Notes: a model not told the origin generated them from the letters alone. A DNA stretch of 64,000 bases from Arthrospira sp. PCC 9108 (GCA_016745315.1 CP066886.1:5704501-5768500), one strand, 5' to 3'. Counted from the stretch's first letter, positions 45,988 to 55,848 are shown. Program-made: numbers and translations.

Positions 45988-47796
45988 AACCCAACATAAC
46001 CGAGAGATGGTGGTGTTGGGTTCCGTTACCTCCACCCAACCTACTTAAATAAGCGATCGCTCTTGGTAGGTTGGGTGAAACTCCGTGAAACCCAACATAA
46101 CCGAGAGATGGTGTTGTTGGGTTCCGTTACCTCCACCCAACCTACTTAAATAAGCGATCGCTCTTTGTTGCTTGGGTTTCACCCAACATTTGTAGGTTGG
46201 GTGAAACGAGGGTGAAACCCAATATAACGGAGAGATGGTGGTGTTGGGTTCCGTACCTCCACCCAACCTACTTAAATAAGCGATCGCTCTTGGTAGGTTG
46301 GGTGAAACTCCGTGAAACCCAACATAACCGAGAGATGGTGTTGTTGGGTTCCGTTACCTCCACCCAACCTACTTAAATAAGCGATCGCTCTTTGTTGCTT
46401 GGGTTTCACCCAACATTTGTAGGTTGGGTGAAACGAGGGTGAAACCCAATATAACGGAGAGATGGTGGTGTTGGGTTCCGTTACCTCCACCCAACCTACT
46501 TAAATAAGCGATCGCTCTTGGTAGTTTGGGTGAAACGAGCGTGAAACCCAACATAACCGAGAGATGGTGTTGTTGGGTTCCGTTACCTCCACCCAACCTA
46601 CTTAAATAAGCGATCGCTCTTGGTAGGTTGGGTGAAACGAGCGTGAAACCGAACATAACCGAGAGATGGTGGTGTTGGGTTCCGTTACCTCCACCCAACC
46701 TACTTAAATAAGCGATCGCTCTTTGTAGGTTGGGTGAAACTCCGTGAAACCCAACATCATTGAGAGATGGTGTTGTTGGGTTCCGTACCTCCACCCAACC
46801 TACTTAAATAAGCGATCGCTCTTTGTGGCTCGGGTTTCACCCAACATTTGTAGGTTGGGTGAAACGAGCGTGAAACCCAACATAACCGAGAGATGGTGTT
46901 GTTGGGTTCCGTTACCTCCACCCAACCTACTTAAATAAGCGATCGCTCTTGGTAGGTTGGGTGAAACGAGCGTGAAACCCAACATAACCGAGAGATGGTG
47001 TTGTTGGGTTCCGTACCTCCACCCAACCTACTTAAATAAGCGATCGCTCTTTGTGGCTCGGGTTTCACCCAACATTTGTAGGTTGGGTGAAACGAGCGTG
47101 AAACCCAACATAACCGAGAGATGGTGTTGTTGGGTTCCGTTACCTCCACCCAACCTACTTAAATAAGCGATCGCTCTTTGTAGGTTGGGTGAAACTCCGT
47201 GAAACCCAACATCATTGAGAGATGGTGGTGTTGGGTTCCGTACCTCCACCCAACCTACTTAAATAAGCGATCGCTCTTTGTAGTTTGGGTGAAACGAGCG
47301 TGAAACCCAACATAACCGAGAGATGGTGTTGTTGGGTTCCGTTACCTCCACCCAACCTACTTAAATAAGCGATCGCTCTTTGTGGCTCGGGTTTCACCCA
47401 ACATTTGTAGGTTGGGTGAAACGAGCGTGAAACCCAACATAACCGAGAGATGGTGTTGTTGGGTTCCGTTACCTCCACCCAACCTACTTAAATAAGCGAT
47501 CGCTCTTGGTAGGTTGGGTGAAACGAGCGTGAAACCCAACATAACCGAGAGATGGTGTTGTTGGGTTCCGTTACCTCCACCCAACCTACTTAAATAAGCG
47601 ATCGCTCTTGGTAGTTTGGGTGAAACGAGGGTGAAACCCAACATAACCGAGAGATGGTGTTGTTGGGTTCCGTTACCTCCACCCAACCTACTTAAATAAG
47701 CGATCGCTCTTGGTAGGTTGGGTGAAACGAGCGTGAAACCCAACATAACCGAGAGATGGTGTTGTTGGGTTCCGTTACCTCCACCCAACCTACTTA
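45926..47796. repeat. Tandem palindromic array with HIP1 sites
   Basis: Sixteen modules contain CTTAAATAAGCGATCGCTCT (at 46043, 46145, 46271, 46373, 46499, 46602, 46703, 46803, 46930, 47031, 47158, 47258, 47360, 47486, 47589, 47691), with spacings of about 100-103 or 126-127 bases, plus a last one cut at 47795. Each carries TAGGTTGGGTG ... CACCCAACCTA and GTGAAACCCAACA/TGTTGGGTTCCG arms, so a transcript would form repeated hairpins. The 126-base version has an extra about 25-base GGGTTTCACCCAACA piece. The array starts inside the Uma2 reading frame and ends at an IS630 element. Every frame in it is an artefact of the repeat. Confidence 0.9.
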
Positions 47797-48749
47797 TAGC
47801 ACTAGTCAATACGGTTAGGACGCAGCCTTGAGAACATAATCCATGGCATCATCGAGAGAATCAAACTGCTCACGTGCAATGGCGAATGCGGGCTTTCAAC
47901 CACGACCAACATTTCTCTATCTTGTTGAGGTCTGGCGAATAAGGCCGAAGATAGAGTAAACGGCATTGAGCTGCCTCCACCAGTTCAGCCTGCCGCCTCC
48001 CTTTATGAAACGTTGCATTGTCCAGTACTAGAGTTTGACCTGGCTTCAATGTTGGAATTAAGATAAACTCCAACCACAACTCAAACACTGTCCGATTACA
48101 ACAACCCTCAAAGCGATCGGGGGCTAAGAGTTGTTGATAACACCATGCCGCCATATAGCTCACCCTGCCCTGCCTCTTCCCGGATTTGAGGGCATCGAAG
48201 CGTTGTCCTTCCTGGCAGTAACCATAAGGATAATCCGAGTCTTGACTATTCATGCCAGCTTCATCGAGGTAAACCAACCCTTCCGGCTCCATATGTTCAA
48301 TCTGAGCAATAAACTCCTCTCGCTGTTGCTCATCACGTTCTTGGTAGCCGTAAGTTGTTTTCTGGTGAAGCCAATTTTCTTCAAGGTTCTGGATATGGTG
48401 CGAGGAGAGATGTCGTCATCCCAAAGTTGAGCCATCTGAGCGGAGGTTTTGTGGCCATGCTCTTGGGCAAAAGCCTTGAATTTATGCCAGTCGGTAATTT
48501 GGTGGCTATGACCAGGTGGGCGATTAGGTTTAGGGAGGAAGTCTCCGGTCTGTGCTTTTCTTTGCAGCCAGAGATTAATGGTGTTCCGGCTGACATGGAA
48601 AACTTGACTGGCTTCGGTTTTGGGTATACCGTCTAGTTCAATTGCATTAATAACTTTTTGTCTAAGGTCGTAACTGTAGGGGGCTGGCATTTTGGGTCTT
48701 CTGTAGATATCCTTGCCATTATACGTCCTAAATGTTCTGTCTTGTGCTA
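47797..48749 (-). mobile_element. IS630 copy 3, complete but with frameshifted transposase
   Basis: About 953 bp with ends TAGCACTAGTCAATACGG and, read inward from the right, TAGCACAAGACAGAACAT; TA on both sides. Left flank is the palindromic array and right flank is a group II intron, so the two sides are not one target site. Confidence 0.9.
47870..48690 (-). pseudogene. IS630 transposase, frameshifted copy
   Basis: N-terminal frame MPAPYSYDLRQKVINAIEL continues to KKIGFTRK, then shifts. Copy 1 has AGA followed by AAAAAAACT; this copy has AGAAAACAACTT, one base fewer in the run, so the downstream part (AGMNSQDSDYP, LVLDNATFHKG, EKCWSWLK) lies in another frame. All DDE residues remain, and the copy may have been inactivated recently. 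Confidence 0.85.
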
Positions 48750-48867
48750 TAAACAGTTATGAGGATGGCCAGGAGTGCGATCCTTATATCCAAACTCGGG
48801 GCTGGAATCCTCACCGGGTAGTTATTTCGGGCATTTCAGCCCTATTTCATACCCGAACGTCTCGCAC
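48750..48867 (-). mobile_element. Group II intron 5' fragment (B)
   Basis: Starts GTGCGAGACGTTCGGGTATG at 48867 and reads about 118 bases into domain I, where IS630 copy 3 cuts it at a TA. It directly abuts the 3' end of intron A (48868) with no base between, so A and B lie head to tail at one site. Confidence 0.8.
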
Positions 48868-49236
48868 GTTAGGGGTCGAGAGTGAAGTCACCTTCACCCT
48901 CTCCCATTCAGAACTGTGCTTGATAGTTTCCCATCACACGGCTCCTGGTGTGGATACCCTATTTGTCAAAGGAGCAGAATCAACAGACCTGCTTTCTACT
49001 TCGATGTTCAGAGCTATATGCACCACGTAGTCTTTAAACTCGTCCTCGCCATTATACTCTTACTGACCGCAGTATCTATATCCCCACCGTGACAATTGGG
49101 CATATCCCCACCATGACAATTGGGCTTTAGCTTCTGGTCACATCCTTCACCCTCTAAGCATGCGCTTACATTTTTCACTACTGCCTTGTGAATAGCATTA
49201 CTCACTTGTTTATAGGCAGAGCATTAGAGGGGTTAA
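48868..49236 (-). mobile_element. Group II intron A, 3' part
   Basis: Resumes the intron A sequence (TAACCCCTCTAATGCTCTGCC) after inner intron C and continues to 48868 (CGACCCCTAAC), including domain V near 48940 (GAGCCGTGTGATGGGAAAC). The 5' part is at 51879-52376. Confidence 0.8.
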
Positions 49237-49318
49237 TTAGGGGTCGAGATAAACCTCACGGTCTACCCCTCCCATTCAGCAGCAGAACCGTACATGAGAC
49301 TTTCACCTCATACGGCTC

Positions 49319-51160
49319 CTAGTTTGACCGTCTCTTTGTTAAGAGTACAGCAACATCTCTTTCATCAAGAGCTGTTTTATCATCGTGACAATGGCGATGT
49401 AATAATTGAAGATTCTTGTATTCATCCTTTCCGCCTTGGCTTCTAGGTACAATGTGGTCTACTTCAATTAAATCTGATGGGGTAAAGAATTGCCCGCACC
49501 AGGTACATCTACCTTTTGGTTTTTTGAGTAGTTTTGCTACCCTAATTGGCGTGTCGATTGCTTGTCCTTTCCTGGTGGCCCAGTAAGTCCAATTTCCGTC
49601 ATAAAGTGTTGCGTCGGGGCGTATTAGGGTGTGTCTGACAATTGGGGTCCAGATGTGTTTGAATAGATGTATCCCATCTTTGGTTTGGAATAGCCAATTT
49701 TCGTGTCTTTCTTTCCCATTGCTAAGTTTAATTGTTCCATGTCTGAAATAATTACTTAGCTTTTTGTAACTTGCCTTTCCGCATCTTGATACTGTCCATG
49801 CCCTTAACATTTGCCAGATTGTATTATCTAGCTTATTGAAGGTCTCTGTTGAGACTACTGCTGAGTAATAGTTTGCCCATCCTCTTATAATTGGGTTTAG
49901 TCTACTTATCAGGGCTGATTGAGGTGCTGTCTTATGTCGTTTAATTACACCTTTTATCACTTCTGTGTGGGCAACAACTGCTTTTTGGCTGGGTTTTATG
50001 TGGGTTTTATGTCCGATTAATCGACTCTTATATCCCCCTGTTTTTCCAGACTTGTATTTTCCTACTGGGTATTGCCTGATATTGAATCCGAGAAAATCAA
50101 ACCCAGGTTCTTCTGTTTTGCCATTATACTCAATAGGTTTGAGTGTGTGACCAATTCGAGTCTTTTCGGGTTTAATCTCTAATCCTACCGGTTTTAACCA
50201 TTTGGTGATAGCAGTTTGGCACTGTTCAATGATTCCTAGGTCTTTGGAGATGACCACAAAATCATCGGCATATCTTATAAGGTTCACCTGAGTGGCTGTG
50301 CCTTTATTTGGATACATTCCTTTAACTAGCCTTTCTACTCCCAACAGTGCGATGTTGGCGAGTATTGGACTTATTACCCCTCCCTGGGGTGTCCCTGCTT
50401 CTGTATCCTCAAATACACCGTTATCTAGCACGCCTGCTTTGAGCCATTGTTTCAGGTCTCTTTTTAGGCAGCTTGGACAATGAATTTTGGACAGTAGATA
50501 ATCATGGTTCACGGTAAGAGCATTTCGCTATATCTGCATCAAGTACATAGTATTGTCCTTGATTTATGGCAGTGTAAATTCTACCAATTGCGTCCTGGGC
50601 TGACCGTCCGGGACGGAACCCATAGCTAGTGCCCTCAAATCTTGACTCCCATTCGGGCTCAAGTGCCGACTTAACCAAGGCTTGCCTTGCTCTATCTTGG
50701 ATTGTGGGAATTCCTATTCCAGCTTTTTTCATCCCTACCAGGTTTTGGAATCCACACCCTTCGCAGTGGTTTTGCTTTGAGGTTTCCTTTGATTTTCTCG
50801 GTCATTTCTAGCCTTTGTTTAGGGGATATTGCTATCACACCATCTACTCCAACCGTCTTTTTGCCTTGACCCGCTTGGGGGGGCGGGTTTATTAAGCTGA
50901 CTGTTGGGAAGCATGGCTGACCGTGGAACCCGCCCCTACAGTCGCACTGCTAAGAGTCGGGCATAATATGATTTCACCAATAGACGTTGCAGCCTTCTTA
51001 CCTTTGCGTCCTGTCCCGATTTAGCTGCTTGAAATATACTCTTTTGGAGCTTGAAAACTTTCCGTTGAACCTTAGTCCATGGGATGGCCTTCCATGCGTT
51101 GTTCGTAGTCTTGATTGGTTTGGGCTTGCCAAATCCTTTCTTTAAACTCGCTATCGCCAT
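49319..51160 (-). pseudogene. Group II intron reverse transcriptase/maturase with HNH domain, broken
   Basis: The start MAIASLKKGFGKPKPIKTTN and the N-terminal RT0 region (WKAIPWTKVQRKVFKLQKSI) are followed at about 50874-50940 by an inserted about 67-base palindrome (GTAGGGGCGGGTT/AACCCGCCCC). Coding resumes GKKTVGVDGV, then shifts frame at about 50725 (one extra base around GRDEKSWN) to give GIGIPTIQDRARQALVK, and shifts again at about 50520 (two bases lost near ADIAKC). The remaining part NHDYLL...RYADDFVVIS has the polymerase YADD, the maturase X domain, and an HNH endonuclease end (CTWCGQFF ... DHIVPRSQGG ... HRHCHDD). At least three lesions mean it cannot make active protein. Confidence 0.88.
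50874..50940 (-). repeat. Short palindromic insert within the maturase gene
   Basis: GTAGGGGCGGGTTCC ... AACCCGCCCCCC arms about 12 bp long around a roughly 40-nt loop. It replaces a few codons of the N-terminal linker. Resembles a miniature intergenic repeat of the type common in cyanobacteria. Confidence 0.6.
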
Positions 51161-51878
51161 TTGTACACCTACTAGACTCTATTCTTACAATCAAACCGTG
51201 ACCTGTTAGCATATCCCTACCATTACAGTCGGGCATTGGCTTCTGGTCACATCTCACCCCCTAATGGGCTTGCGCTTACACTTTCACTACTGACTCTCTC
51301 TACCAGATTGTCAGAGCCCAAGAGGGGTTAAAACGTTCCGTTTATATGGGCATTCCATCTTTAGATTTGTCCTTTCCACCGGGGTACTTTTAAAGGTCTG
51401 TGTAGTTATGACATTGAAGTTCCTACTTTTCCCCTTGCTCTTTTGAGCGCAGCGTATCAACCTGTTTCGCTGCCCAATCATTACGATGGTTCAAGCCGGA
51501 CATTCGGTTTCCCTAATCATGGATGGTTGGCAGTGGTCTCGATTCTGGTGTTGGGTTACACCTTGGAGCCTTCCGTTCCCCGCTTCAATCCTGGGGTTGT
51601 GATTCCCAAAACTGGGGGTGGCTATCGCCGTTACCCTGACTCTCTAACTTCTACTTATCTATTTGTAGAATTTGTATAAGTAATTTGTATGAGTTAGTTT
51701 GTTTTGACCTTGGGTTCCCTGCCTTGATTTGTATCGTGGGATACTAATCGTTGGGACATATAAACAGTTATGAGGATGGTCAGGAGAGATCTCCTTATAT
51801 TCAGCCAAGGGGTTTAAGTCCCCACCAGGCGGTTATTTCAGGTATTTCAACCTTATTTTATGCCTGAACGTCTCGCAC

Positions 51879-52376
51879 CAACGTTCCGATTATATGGGCA
51901 TTCCATCGTTAGATTTGTCCTATCGACCGGGGTACTTCTAAAGGTCTGTGTGGGTAGAATGCAGAATCCCCCACTTTTCCCCTTGCCCTTTTGGGCGCAG
52001 CGTGTCAACCTATTTCGCTGCTCGTGCTTTACGATGGTTCAAGTCGGACATTCGGTCTTCCTAATCATAGATGGTTGGCAGTGGTCGCGTCTTGGTAGTA
52101 GGTTCTACCTCACGCCTTCCGTTCCCCGCTTCTATCCTGGAGTTATGATTTCCAAAACTGGGGGTGGCTATCGCCGTTACTCTCTACTCCCTGATTTCTC
52201 AGTTCGTTTATGACCTTGAGTTCCCTGCCTTGCTTAGTTCCCTAAGCGTCGGGACATATAACCAGTTATGAGGATGGTCAGGAGAGATCTCCTTATATCC
52301 AGATTCGGAGCTGGAATCCTCACCGGGTAGTTATTTCGGGCATTTAAGCCCTATTTCATACCCGAACGTCTCGCAC
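51879..52376 (-). mobile_element. Group II intron A, 5' part (holds intron C)
   Basis: From GTGCGAGACGTTCGGGTATG at 52376 to CGGAACGTTG at 51879, where intron C is inserted. Continues at 49236. It sits inside intron D after ...GTGTAAGCGGATG, the same relative site used by intron E within D'. Confidence 0.8.
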
Positions 52377-52966
52377 CATCCGCTTACACTTATCACTACT
52401 GATTACCTCGACCAGATAATCAGAGCCTTAGAGGGATTACAACGTTCCGTTTATATGGGCATTCCATCTTTAGATTTGTCCTCTCCACCGGGGTACTTTT
52501 AAAGGTCTGTGTAGGTAGTTGCAAAAGTCCCCTACTATTCCCCTTACTCTTTTGATCGCAGCGTATAAAAACTTATTGCGCTACTAAATATTTACGATGG
52601 TTCAAGCCGGACATTCGGTTTCCCTAATCATGGATGGTTGGCAGTGGTCGCTTTTGGTAGTAGGTTCTACTTCACGCCTTCCGTTCCCCGCTTCAATCCC
52701 AGAGTTGTGATTCCCGAAACTGGGGGTGGCTATCGCCTTTACCCTCAACATACTTTGTAACAAATTGTTAGGATTTATTACAAAGTATGTTGACCTGGGG
52801 TTCCCTGCCTGGTTTTGGTATCTTGTGATACAAAACGTCGGGACATATAAACAGTTATGGGGATGGTCAGAAACGAGTTGTCTTGTATTCAACCAAGGGG
52901 TTGAAGTCCCCACTAGGAGGTTATTTCGGGCATCTCAGCCCTATTGAACTCCTAAACGTCTCGCAC
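52377..52966 (-). mobile_element. Group II intron D, 5' part (outermost)
   Basis: Starts GTGCGAGACGTTTAGGAGTT at 52966 and reads through domain I to GTGTAAGCGGATG at 52377. Its 3' half (expected to begin TTAGAGGGTGAAGG) is not found in the window; the expected junction instead holds intron B. Confidence 0.8.
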
Positions 52967-52989
52967 TTTGCTGATATTTTAGCGAATTT

Positions 52990-53120
52990 GAGAACTTGGG
53001 GTGAGGGTTCGGAAACCGGGTTTCTGGGTGGCTGCTTAAATCTCCCCTAACCAGGTTTCAATGGCGGACATCAGATTCGGTTGATTGGGGGGAAAGGCCT
53101 TTTAACGGCGCTTCTAGGGG
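52990..53120 (+). repeat. TA-associated intergenic repeat, copy 1
   Basis: Shares AATGGCGGACATCAGATTCG and TTGATTGGGGGGAAA with copies at about 53880-53998 and 54735-54905. Each copy lies just 3' of a minus-strand toxin gene or its remnant. Confidence 0.7.
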
Positions 53121-53212
53121 TCGTCCGTGAGGAAGGCGATCGCTTCTACCGAGACGCTTCGCGATCGCTATTTCCCCCGTCAGACAAAAGGCGATGATTC
53201 TGGGTGGGTTGA

Positions 53213-53662
53213 TTAACGGTGACTCGGAGCGATCGCCTCAATTTGGGAACACCAAGAAAAGTCCTTGATATTAAACGTGTAGATGCTGTTCACTTCATGG
53301 GCTAACACGATCCAAATATGCAGTAAATCAAAAACTCCTCCATTGGTTACAGGTCTTTCTGCCAATAAACCAATCCAACCTTCAAACAGCTCCACCGGAG
53401 TTGAAAGTAAGCAGATATGGGGCATCTGACAAATCCGGTTAATGCGGATAATTGCTTCCGTTGGCTGTAAAGGCGTGGCTAAAATAGCGGGATTAGTAAT
53501 ATAGGAGTAAAATTCCGCTAAAACCTGCGATGAGACACACAAAATTTCCCTTTCGGTCGGTCTAAATATTTCTAAGGCGGCTTGATGTTGAGGGGCTTTG
53601 GTATTAGCAACATAAGCCAGGATGTTCATATCCAGATAAATTCGTTTAGCTTCCCCTGCCAT
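53213..53662 (-). CDS. PIN-domain toxin (VapC-like)
   Basis: 149 residues from the ATG at 53662 (MAGEAKRIYLDMNILAYVAN); a TTG 14 codons upstream overlaps the antitoxin. PIN acidic residues are visible in IYLDMNILAY, SSQVLAEFYSYI, GVFDLLHIW and FNIKDFSW. It follows a small antitoxin-like gene on the same strand, so it is the toxin of a two-gene module. It differs from the vapC at 21828 in the N-terminal sequence. Probably a tRNA- or rRNA-cleaving enzyme by family. Confidence 0.8.
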   Translation of the reverse strand: MAGEAKRIYLDMNILAYVANTKAPQHQAALEIFRPTEREILCVSSQVLAEFYSYITNPAILATPLQPTEAIIRINRICQMPHICLLSTPVELFEGWIGLLAERPVTNGGVFDLLHIWIVLAHEVNSIYTFNIKDFSWCSQIEAIAPSHR

Positions 53663-53693
53663 AAAGCATCGTCCGATTAAAGGGTGGGAGAAT

Positions 53694-53852
53694 TTAGCTC
53701 TCAAAAAACCAGGAATGCCGGTCTAATTCCGAGAGATTTTCTGGGGCTGATTGGTTCTGCTGTTGATTGATAGTTTTAAATATTTCTATCATTAGATAAA
53801 TTTGCTCGATTGGTTTTGGGGTTAGTCCGGTGATATCAAGAGTTTGAGTCAT
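53694..53852 (-). CDS. Small VapB-like antitoxin, 52 residues
   Basis: Reads MTQTLDITGLTPKPIEQIYL and ends RHSWFFES. Its first 31 residues match the antitoxin at 54710 (MTQTLDINGLTPEPIEPI), after which the two differ. It is 31 nt upstream of the PIN toxin on the same strand. It is short for the family, so the C-terminal toxin-binding part may be altered. Confidence 0.7.
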   Translation of the reverse strand: MTQTLDITGLTPKPIEQIYLMIEIFKTINQQQNQSAPENLSELDRHSWFFES

Positions 53853-53879
53853 TTTTTCGTCGTGGGCTAGGGGTTGCTG

Positions 53880-53996
53880 ACATTCTAGCTAATTTTGCTG
53901 CCCAGGGTCAAAAACCTAGTTTCTTTGCTGCTTAAATCTCCTCTAAACCGGTTTCAATGGCGGATATCAGATTCGGTTGATTGGGGGGAAACCTTT
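53880..53996 (+). repeat. TA-associated intergenic repeat, copy 2
   Basis: CTGCTTAAATCTCCTCTAAA with AATGGCGGATATCAGATTCG and TTGATTGGGGGGAAAC, diverged relative of copy 1. Confidence 0.7.
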
Positions 53997-54380
53997 TTAC
54001 CGAATCACTCGAAATTCGAGGTTGAGATTTAGCTGACTCCATTGGCGGTCTGCGGTGATTACGGGTTGATTGAGAACAAGACCCAAGCCTAGACAAGCAC
54101 GATAGCCTAGGGATAAGCCTAGAGGTTTAGTGATGGTTCGTAGCATACCAGCAATATGAGCTTGCGGTTTATCAAAGGGAACAATTTTTAAGTTCAAGTC
54201 GGACAAAATTTACCAAATCTCCGGTTCTGAGATGCCAATTTATGCCAATTTAGCAATAACTTCCGATAAATTAATGGTGCTAATCGTTGCATTGTCAATC
54301 AAGTCTGTTATTTGTTCACTCCCGCTTTCTTGATTGAGAAATGCTAATATGGCAGAGGCATCCATGATTACATTACTCAT
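53997..54380 (-). pseudogene. VapC pseudogene with two in-frame stop codons
   Basis: From ATG at 54380 the single frame reads MSNVIMDASAILAFLNQESG ... EVIAKLA, TAA, IGISEPEIW, TAA, ILSDLNLKIVPFDKPQ ... GLSLGYRACLGLGLVL ... LNLEFRVIR. There are 127 codons in one frame and no frameshift; both stops are TAA, so single-base changes from Glu/Lys/Gln codons could explain them. The PIN Asp of SLGDRA is also altered to Tyr (SLGYRA), so the toxin was disabled more than once. Confidence 0.85.
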
Positions 54381-54461
54381 GGATATAGCAATCCTAAATC
54401 AGTTGTGGAAGACCCTCACCCCCAACCCCTCTCCCAGAACGGGAGAGGGGAGAAGAAGATG

Positions 54462-54710
54462 TTATAAATCATTTAGGACTGCTATAGACTCGTGACGGCG
54501 TTCTTGAATCAGTTCCTCTGTTAGGTTGCGATTTTTCCCATATTTTTTGACTATTTTTTGAGGCTGGGTGAGGGGGCTGGTGGAGTCAGTTATTAGTGGG
54601 CGATCGCCTTGTTTCTGCTGGTGATTAATAGTTTTAAAGGTTTCTATCATCTTTTGAATTGGCTCGATTGGTTCTGGGGTGAGTCCGTTGATATCAAGAG
54701 TTTGAGTCAT
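54462..54710 (-). CDS. VapB-like antitoxin, possibly orphan
   Basis: 82 residues, MTQTLDINGLTPEPIEPI to HESIAVLNDL. It sits 82 bp upstream of the dead vapC gene. The gap holds a small palindrome (CCCCTCTCCCAGAACGGGAGAGGGG at about 54427) which may have been inserted and may have changed the C-terminus. If still made, it would be an antitoxin without its toxin, or could act on the neighbouring PIN protein. Confidence 0.7.
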   Translation of the reverse strand: MTQTLDINGLTPEPIEPIQKMIETFKTINHQQKQGDRPLITDSTSPLTQPQKIVKKYGKNRNLTEELIQERRHESIAVLNDL

Positions 54711-54734
54711 TTTTGAGTTGGGGGCTAGGGGTTG

Positions 54735-54905
54735 TTGACATTTTAGCTAGTTTTGCCGCTAAGGGTCAGAAAGTGGGTTCTTGAATCCTCCAATCTCCCC
54801 TAACCCGGTTTCGATTCTCCTGGGTCAACGCTTCCGGAAGCCCGATATCAGATTCGCGCTTATTGGGGGGAAGCCTTTTAATGGTGCTTCTAGGGGGTCC
54901 TCGCT
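54735..54905 (+). repeat. TA-associated intergenic repeat, copy 3
   Basis: Shares TTTTAGCTAGTTTTGC, ATCTCCCCTAACCCGGTTTC, GATATCAGATTCG and TTGGGGGGAAGCCTTTTAA with the other two. A short GATTCTCCTGGGTCAACGCTT piece is inserted and recurs at 54952. Confidence 0.65.
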
Positions 54906-55112
54906 GTTTAAAGCTATGGCGATTACCCCCGTCAGTGTTTGGCAAAAGGCGATTCTCCTGGGTCAACGCTTCGCGATTCTCCTGTGGAGACCCTTCGCGA
55001 TCGCTTCTGGGGTGGGTTTCGTCGGGGTGGAAAATGTTTCGCCGCCGAAGAGGATGGCGCGGTGGGGGAGGAGGTGGGGCGCGTTTTAGGGTTTTGATGT
55101 GGCGATCGCCGA

Positions 55113-55405
55113 TCAACTGTTGCGGCGGCGCAGGCGAGTCATAGCCAGGGCTCCGACCCCCAAACTGATCGCCAGGGTGGGTTCGACCGGCAGGTTGCGT
55201 TTCCCAATTCACCACTTGAATTGGGTAAGCCAGAGCCGATTTGAGGCGGTTTGCTGCAGCCCGTGAGGGTGAAGGGTTCGGTCACGTCGCCAATCCACAG
55301 GTAGTCCGCGCCCCATCCGTCGGTGGGATTCTCGAAGGCGGAGCGATCGCCCACCGCCACGACGACCCTTACCGGTTGTCCACCACCAGGCTCATCCCAA
55401 AACAT
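55113..55405 (-). pseudogene. Remnant of a PEP-CTERM protein gene
   Basis: A frame running 55405 to about 55190 (MFWDEPGGGQPVRVVVAVGD, DGWGADYLWIGDVTEPFTL) is followed, two bases out of phase, by LPVEPTLAISLGVGALAMTR LRRRNS and a stop at 55113-55115. That tail has the PEP-CTERM form: P-x-E-P, hydrophobic helix, basic end. A frameshift near 55185-55195 separates the two. The longer open frames elsewhere here are not convincing genes. Confidence 0.5.
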
Positions 55406-55848
55406 CCGTAAATTATCGGTTAAAATTAGGCTAATGAGTCCGAGTTTATTAAGAGTTTAAATATATCCATAAACCGGCTGCCCCTGATGTCCAGGTAATT
55501 TCAATTCTCGATGGCCTGACGGAGCTGTGGCCGCTTTTCTGCGGGCAGCTCCATGACTTTATTAAAAAAATAAAAAGAATCGACTTCCTGCCATCGCTTG
55601 AAGGCTAAGGTATTAAAAAATTATCCGATAGTTTCTCGTCCCATTTGCGGGTGCAGTAACCGACAGAACGACTAGGATTCACTCTTTTTTTTGAAGGGGG
55701 ATGGTTTTTTTCGTTAGTCCCAGCCCCAAACTGGCATCAGGGAAAATGTGATCAGCATCGTGACAACTGCAAGGGGAGCGATCGGGCCGGGAAGCGGCGA
55801 TCGTGTCCTTGGCTAACAATGTAGAATCTCTCAACAAAACAGGAACTT
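55406..55848. other. Region upstream of the giant gene
   Basis: No gene seen. It holds a GC-rich partial hairpin near 55519-55550 (GGAGCTG ... CAGCTCC), a T8 run at 55684, two GCGATCG motifs, and AGGA 6 nt before the ATG at 55849. The promoter is not identifiable with confidence. Confidence 0.4.

Larger units (their letters stand above)
49237..51878 (-). mobile_element. Group II intron C with maturase gene, innermost of the nest
   Basis: About 2640 bases from GTGCGAGACGTTCAGGCATA at 51878 to CGACCCCTAAT at 49237 (AT, satisfying the AY rule), with domain V near 49290-49325 (GAGCCGTATGAGGTGAAAG). The reverse transcriptase gene lies in domain IV but is broken. The flanks of C join perfectly as intron A sequence: ...CGGAACGTTG then TAACCCCTC. 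Confidence 0.85.

Noticed and set aside
45926..47796. CRISPR-like array
   Set aside because: Units of 100-127 bases are repeats throughout with no unique spacers and there are no cas genes.
45980..47809. Many open frames of 60-150 codons on both strands in the array (FHPTY, RAIAYLSRLGGG types)
   Set aside because: They are translations of the tandem palindromic units; the unit lacks stops in some frames. No start context or family.
54766..55215. 149-codon Pro/Arg-rich frame
   Set aside because: Composition is that of GC-rich intergenic repeats and the antisense of the PEP-CTERM remnant; no conserved pattern.
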